A stretch of DNA of 45,478 nucleotides from an uncultured Eggerthellaceae bacterium (GTDB lineage Bacteria; Actinomycetota; Coriobacteriia; Coriobacteriales; Eggerthellaceae). Below the pieces are notes generated by a model, which was given only the letters and a program-made list of their open reading frames with translations, had not been told where the DNA came from and ran no database searches. The position numbers and the translations under genes were made by a program. Numbering within the stretch: the stretch's first letter is position 1; each line of letters starts with the position of its first letter. Below are positions 42,684-45,478 of this stretch, piece by piece. Location of the stretch: the NCBI GenBank assembly GCA_934630485.1, contig CAKTWD010000003.1, forward strand, positions 1 through 45,478, given 5' to 3'.

Positions 42684-44813
42684 CTATGCCGCGGCAGCAG
42701 CCTTCCTCTTCTTAGCAAGAAGGTACTGAACCACGGAAAGACCGACGACCAAACCAACGCCCACGATGTCGGAAACAGGCTCGGGGATCATCATGCACAA
42801 ACCGCCGGCAGCAAAAGCGATACGGAACAACGGGTTGACCTTGGTGAACACCGTGCCGTTCAAGGCAACGGCAATACCGTACAGGCCCACGATGGAGGTG
42901 ATGATGACAACACCCAGATCGATTGCCGTGAACGAGCCTTGCAGCACCATAACCGGGTTGAAGGCCAGGATGTACGGAACGATGAACGCAGCGATTGCAA
43001 GTTTGGCAGCATTCAAACCCGTCTTCATGGGGTCGGAATGGGCGATTGCCGAGCCTGCGTACGCTGCCAATGCAACCGGCGGCGTGATGTCGGCCACGAT
43101 GCCGAAGTAGAACACGAAGAAGTGAGCGGCAACAACCGGGATGCCCAGCTGGATAAGGATGGGCGCTGTGGTTGCGGCCATGATGCAGTAGTTGGCGGTG
43201 GTAGGAACGCCCATGCCCAGGATGATGCAGGTGAGCATGGTGAGAACCAGACCAAACATGGTGGCGTCGCCGGCGAAGTTGACGATGAAGTTGATGAGCG
43301 TGGAAGCAAGACCAGTGACGGTGATGCAGCCAGCGATCATGCCGGCCATGGCGCACGCAACAGCAACGGAAACGCAGCTGCGGGCGCCAGCTTGGAAAGA
43401 CTCGAACGCCATGGTAAGGGCAACGAACAGAACCTTCTTCGCAACCTGAGCGACGGTTTCGCCCTCTTCACGCGAACGAACCTCGGTGATGAAGAAGTTG
43501 ATGACGCCAACGATGAACGCGCCCAGAATGGAGATGGCGGCCGAATAAGCCATGGTGCGAGCACCCGTGGAAACCAGCCAGACCAGCAGAACCAGCGGCA
43601 GGATAAGGTAGCTGTTCTTCACCAGGTACGAAATGCGAGGAAGCTGATCGCGCGGGATGCCCTTCAAATCGAGCTTCTTAGCCTCGAGGTGAACTGTGAT
43701 GAAGATGCCCGTGAAATACAGAAGCGCGGGGATGATTGCCATTGCGGCAACCTCGATGTACGGGATGCCCATGTACTCAGCCATAAGGAACGCTGCAGCG
43801 CCCATGATAGGAGGCATGATCTGACCGCCCGTTGACGATGCAGCTTCGACAGCACCCGCGAACTCGGGCTTGTAGCCCGTCTTCTTCATCATGGGGATGG
43901 TAACCGAACCAGTGGTAACGGTGTTGCCGACCGACGAACCGGAAACCATGCCGCACAAAGCAGAGGCAATGACGGAAACCTTGGCGGCGCCGCCCGACGA
44001 CCAACCAGCAACACGGTTAGCCAGCGAGATGAAGAAGGCTGCAATGCCCGTGCGCTCCAAGAACGCACCGAAGATGATGAACAACACGATGTACGTGTAA
44101 CAGACGTTCACCGGCGTGCCTATAACGCCCGACGTGGTGTAGAACAGCTTGTAGACGACGTTGCGGAGCGCCTTGTAGAAGTCGGCGCCGAACGAGAACT
44201 GGTTGTAGAACGTGTAAATGATGAGGCATCCGACGACCACCAGGATAGGAATGCCAACGCAACGACGGCAGAGTTCCATAAGCACCAGAATGCCGATGAC
44301 ACCCAGCACCACGTGAATGGGCTGAATGCGCGTAGCCAAACGAACGATGTCAACGGCGTTGATGGCGAAATAGAAGAAGCAGCCGGCACCCACAACCATA
44401 AGAACGATGTCGTACCACGGCATGTGGTTGACGCGCACATGCTTCTTGCTTGCGGGGTACAAGACGAAGCCGATAATGACGACGAAGCCCACGAACATAG
44501 CCAACTTTGTTTCGGGCAGGAACGTGGAGAACAACGTCATTCCGATGCAGTAGACCGAGAAGGCTGCCAGAAGAATGGAGATGATGGTCTTGGGGCGACC
44601 TTCCCAGATGCGCGTGTTCGACTCGATGTCGTACTTGCGCATGACCTCGTCTACGTTAACGTCGGAATCAGGTTGTTCCGCAACATGCGCCGAGATGGTG
44701 GCATGACCCGAGGCCTCGCGTGCAAGACCTGCGTCAGCTTCCGCTTCGATTTGCTGCTCTGCTTTTCTTGCAGCCGCTTCTTCGGCTGCCGACATTTTCT
44801 TAAAAAACGGCAA
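42684..44813 (-). CDS. Fused TRAP transporter permease (4TM/12TM)
   Basis: A 709-residue membrane protein combining the small (DctQ-like) and large (DctM-like) TRAP subunits. An acidic cytoplasmic N-terminus (1-70) precedes four helices, then about twelve to fourteen more. The DctM part shows SGSSVGNTVTTGSVTIPMMKKTGY and ASSTGGQIMPPIMGAAAF. It imports an organic acid using a sodium or proton gradient together with the TAXI protein encoded 116 bp upstream. The start is TTG 44813: AGGAGG (44821-44826) lies 7 nt away, while the next in-frame ATG (44795) is 25 nt away. Confidence 0.93.
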   Translation of the reverse strand: MPFFKKMSAAEEAAARKAEQQIEAEADAGLAREASGHATISAHVAEQPDSDVNVDEVMRKYDIESNTRIWEGRPKTIISILLAAFSVYCIGMTLFSTFLPETKLAMFVGFVVIIGFVLYPASKKHVRVNHMPWYDIVLMVVGAGCFFYFAINAVDIVRLATRIQPIHVVLGVIGILVLMELCRRCVGIPILVVVGCLIIYTFYNQFSFGADFYKALRNVVYKLFYTTSGVIGTPVNVCYTYIVLFIIFGAFLERTGIAAFFISLANRVAGWSSGGAAKVSVIASALCGMVSGSSVGNTVTTGSVTIPMMKKTGYKPEFAGAVEAASSTGGQIMPPIMGAAAFLMAEYMGIPYIEVAAMAIIPALLYFTGIFITVHLEAKKLDLKGIPRDQLPRISYLVKNSYLILPLVLLVWLVSTGARTMAYSAAISILGAFIVGVINFFITEVRSREEGETVAQVAKKVLFVALTMAFESFQAGARSCVSVAVACAMAGMIAGCITVTGLASTLINFIVNFAGDATMFGLVLTMLTCIILGMGVPTTANYCIMAATTAPILIQLGIPVVAAHFFVFYFGIVADITPPVALAAYAGSAIAHSDPMKTGLNAAKLAIAAFIVPYILAFNPVMVLQGSFTAIDLGVVIITSIVGLYGIAVALNGTVFTKVNPLFRIAFAAGGLCMMIPEPVSDIVGVGLVVGLSVVQYLLAKKRKAAAAA

Positions 44814-44929
44814 TGTCTAACCTCCTGGCATTTGCCACGGAAACCGCAGCGGGCATTTCCACTGCGGTTTCCAAATTCGTTTGAAACATCAATTGTAGCG
44901 CAAAACGCCCGTTGCGACCAAATGACGTG

Positions 44930-45478
44930 CTACTTGGTTGCGACGTCGAAGCCCTTCTCCTTGAAGTACTTCGCAGCGCCCGGATGATACGGAACGGAAG
45001 TGATGGAAGCGCCTTCCTCGACGTTGATCTCGGCGTACTTGGCATGGCTCTCAACCAAATCGGCCGCGTTGTCGAAGATGTCGGCGGTAAGGGCGTAGAT
45101 GTCGTGCTCGGCGACGGTGTCGTTGGCAAGGACGACAGCTTTGACGGCAACGGTGGTGGTGTCGGTGTCGATGCCGCCGTAGGTGCCGGCCTTGATGGTG
45201 GCGGAACCGTAGTAGTCAACATCGTCCATGAGCTTCTTCACATGCTCGGCGTCCATGGAAACCAGGTAAGCCTGCTTAGAGGTGGACAGGTCGGTGATGG
45301 CGGTGGTGGGAGCGCCAGCGACGAGGAACGCAGCGTCGATCTGCTCGTTCTTCAGAGCGTCGGCGGAGTCGCCGAAGGACTGGTAGGTGGCGTTGATCTT
45401 GGTGAACTTGCCGTCCTTGTCAATATCGCCGATGCCATAGGCATTCAGAACGTCCATGGCGTTGAAGTACACGCCGGA
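44930..45478 (-). CDS. TAXI-family TRAP solute-binding protein, 3' part
   Basis: The C-terminal 182 residues of a periplasmic-type receptor; the 5' end lies beyond the right edge. Text such as FGDSADALKNEQIDAAFLVAG, then PTTAITDLS, and the final SVPYHPGAAKYFKEKG match the TAXI (TRAP-associated extracytoplasmic immunogenic) family. It delivers the substrate to the fused permease encoded next. Substrate is not determined by sequence; glutamate-like or C4 acids are typical. Confidence 0.9.
   Translation of the reverse strand, partial: SGVYFNAMDVLNAYGIGDIDKDGKFTKINATYQSFGDSADALKNEQIDAAFLVAGAPTTAITDLSTSKQAYLVSMDAEHVKKLMDDVDYYGSATIKAGTYGGIDTDTTTVAVKAVVLANDTVAEHDIYALTADIFDNAADLVESHAKYAEINVEEGASITSVPYHPGAAKYFKEKGFDVATK

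Noticed and set aside
42939..43835. 298-residue plus-strand frame antisense to the TRAP permease
   Set aside because: Asp/Gly/His-rich reverse-frame text typical of the opposite strand of membrane-protein codons.

Overview
The window looks like chromosomal DNA of a Gram-positive, anaerobic actinobacterium of the Coriobacteriia/Eggerthellaceae type. This is an inference from gene content and general character: moderately high GC, LytR-CpsA-Psr ligases, TRAP-TAXI transport, an FNT channel, an HTH-LicC-LicA fusion and an AAA_14/DUF4143 ATPase. No rRNA or other species-level marker is present.

Left region (1-5450) is an accessory island. It holds a promoter/palindrome area, an AAA+ ATPase with a C-terminal helix-turn-helix next to a subtilisin-like protease (601-3894), a gap with a decayed IS3-family transposase and a gene fragment (3895-4765), and an unassigned 218-residue protein that may be nuclease-like. 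Region 5440-8800 is a phosphocholine operon: a trifunctional HTH/cytidylyltransferase/choline kinase, a LicB-type choline permease and a small winged-helix-like protein, preceded by nested palindromes. An AAA_14/DUF4143 ATPase gene (8893-10191) follows. It is preceded by three 23-bp operator-like repeats and flanked by two nearly identical, covarying palindromic terminators.

Region 10446-31974 is one leftward-reading (minus strand) cell-surface glycopolymer locus of about 21.5 kb, with a good promoter at 32060-32088. In transcription order it encodes three family-2 glycosyltransferases, a large LCP ligase, a WbaP-like initiating sugar-phosphate transferase, TagA/WecG, WecB/MnaA, a GT4, a hexapeptide acetyltransferase, a GT32-like enzyme, a GT2, a Wzy-like polymerase, another glycosyltransferase, a Wzx-like flippase, a DegT aminotransferase, an ATP-grasp ligase, a GltS-like glutamate symporter, RmlA, RmlB and a second, lipoprotein-type LCP ligase. 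RmlA/RmlB with an aminotransferase but no RmlC/RmlD points to an amino-deoxysugar; the ATP-grasp enzyme and glutamate carrier between them suggest it may be decorated with an amino acid. The choline operon next door may supply a further decoration.

The right part (32195-45478) is mostly housekeeping: a PAP2 phosphatase, an aldo/keto reductase with two 4Fe-4S motifs, an FNT channel and ROK kinase pair, a repeat-rich gap, tRNA-Thr, pyrE, a CPBP protease, murI, an AI-2E family transporter, tRNA-Asn, trpS, tRNA-Val, a fused TRAP permease and the 3' part of its TAXI binding protein. All three tRNA genes are on the minus strand with their own terminators. All functional calls come from reading motifs, not from database searches.
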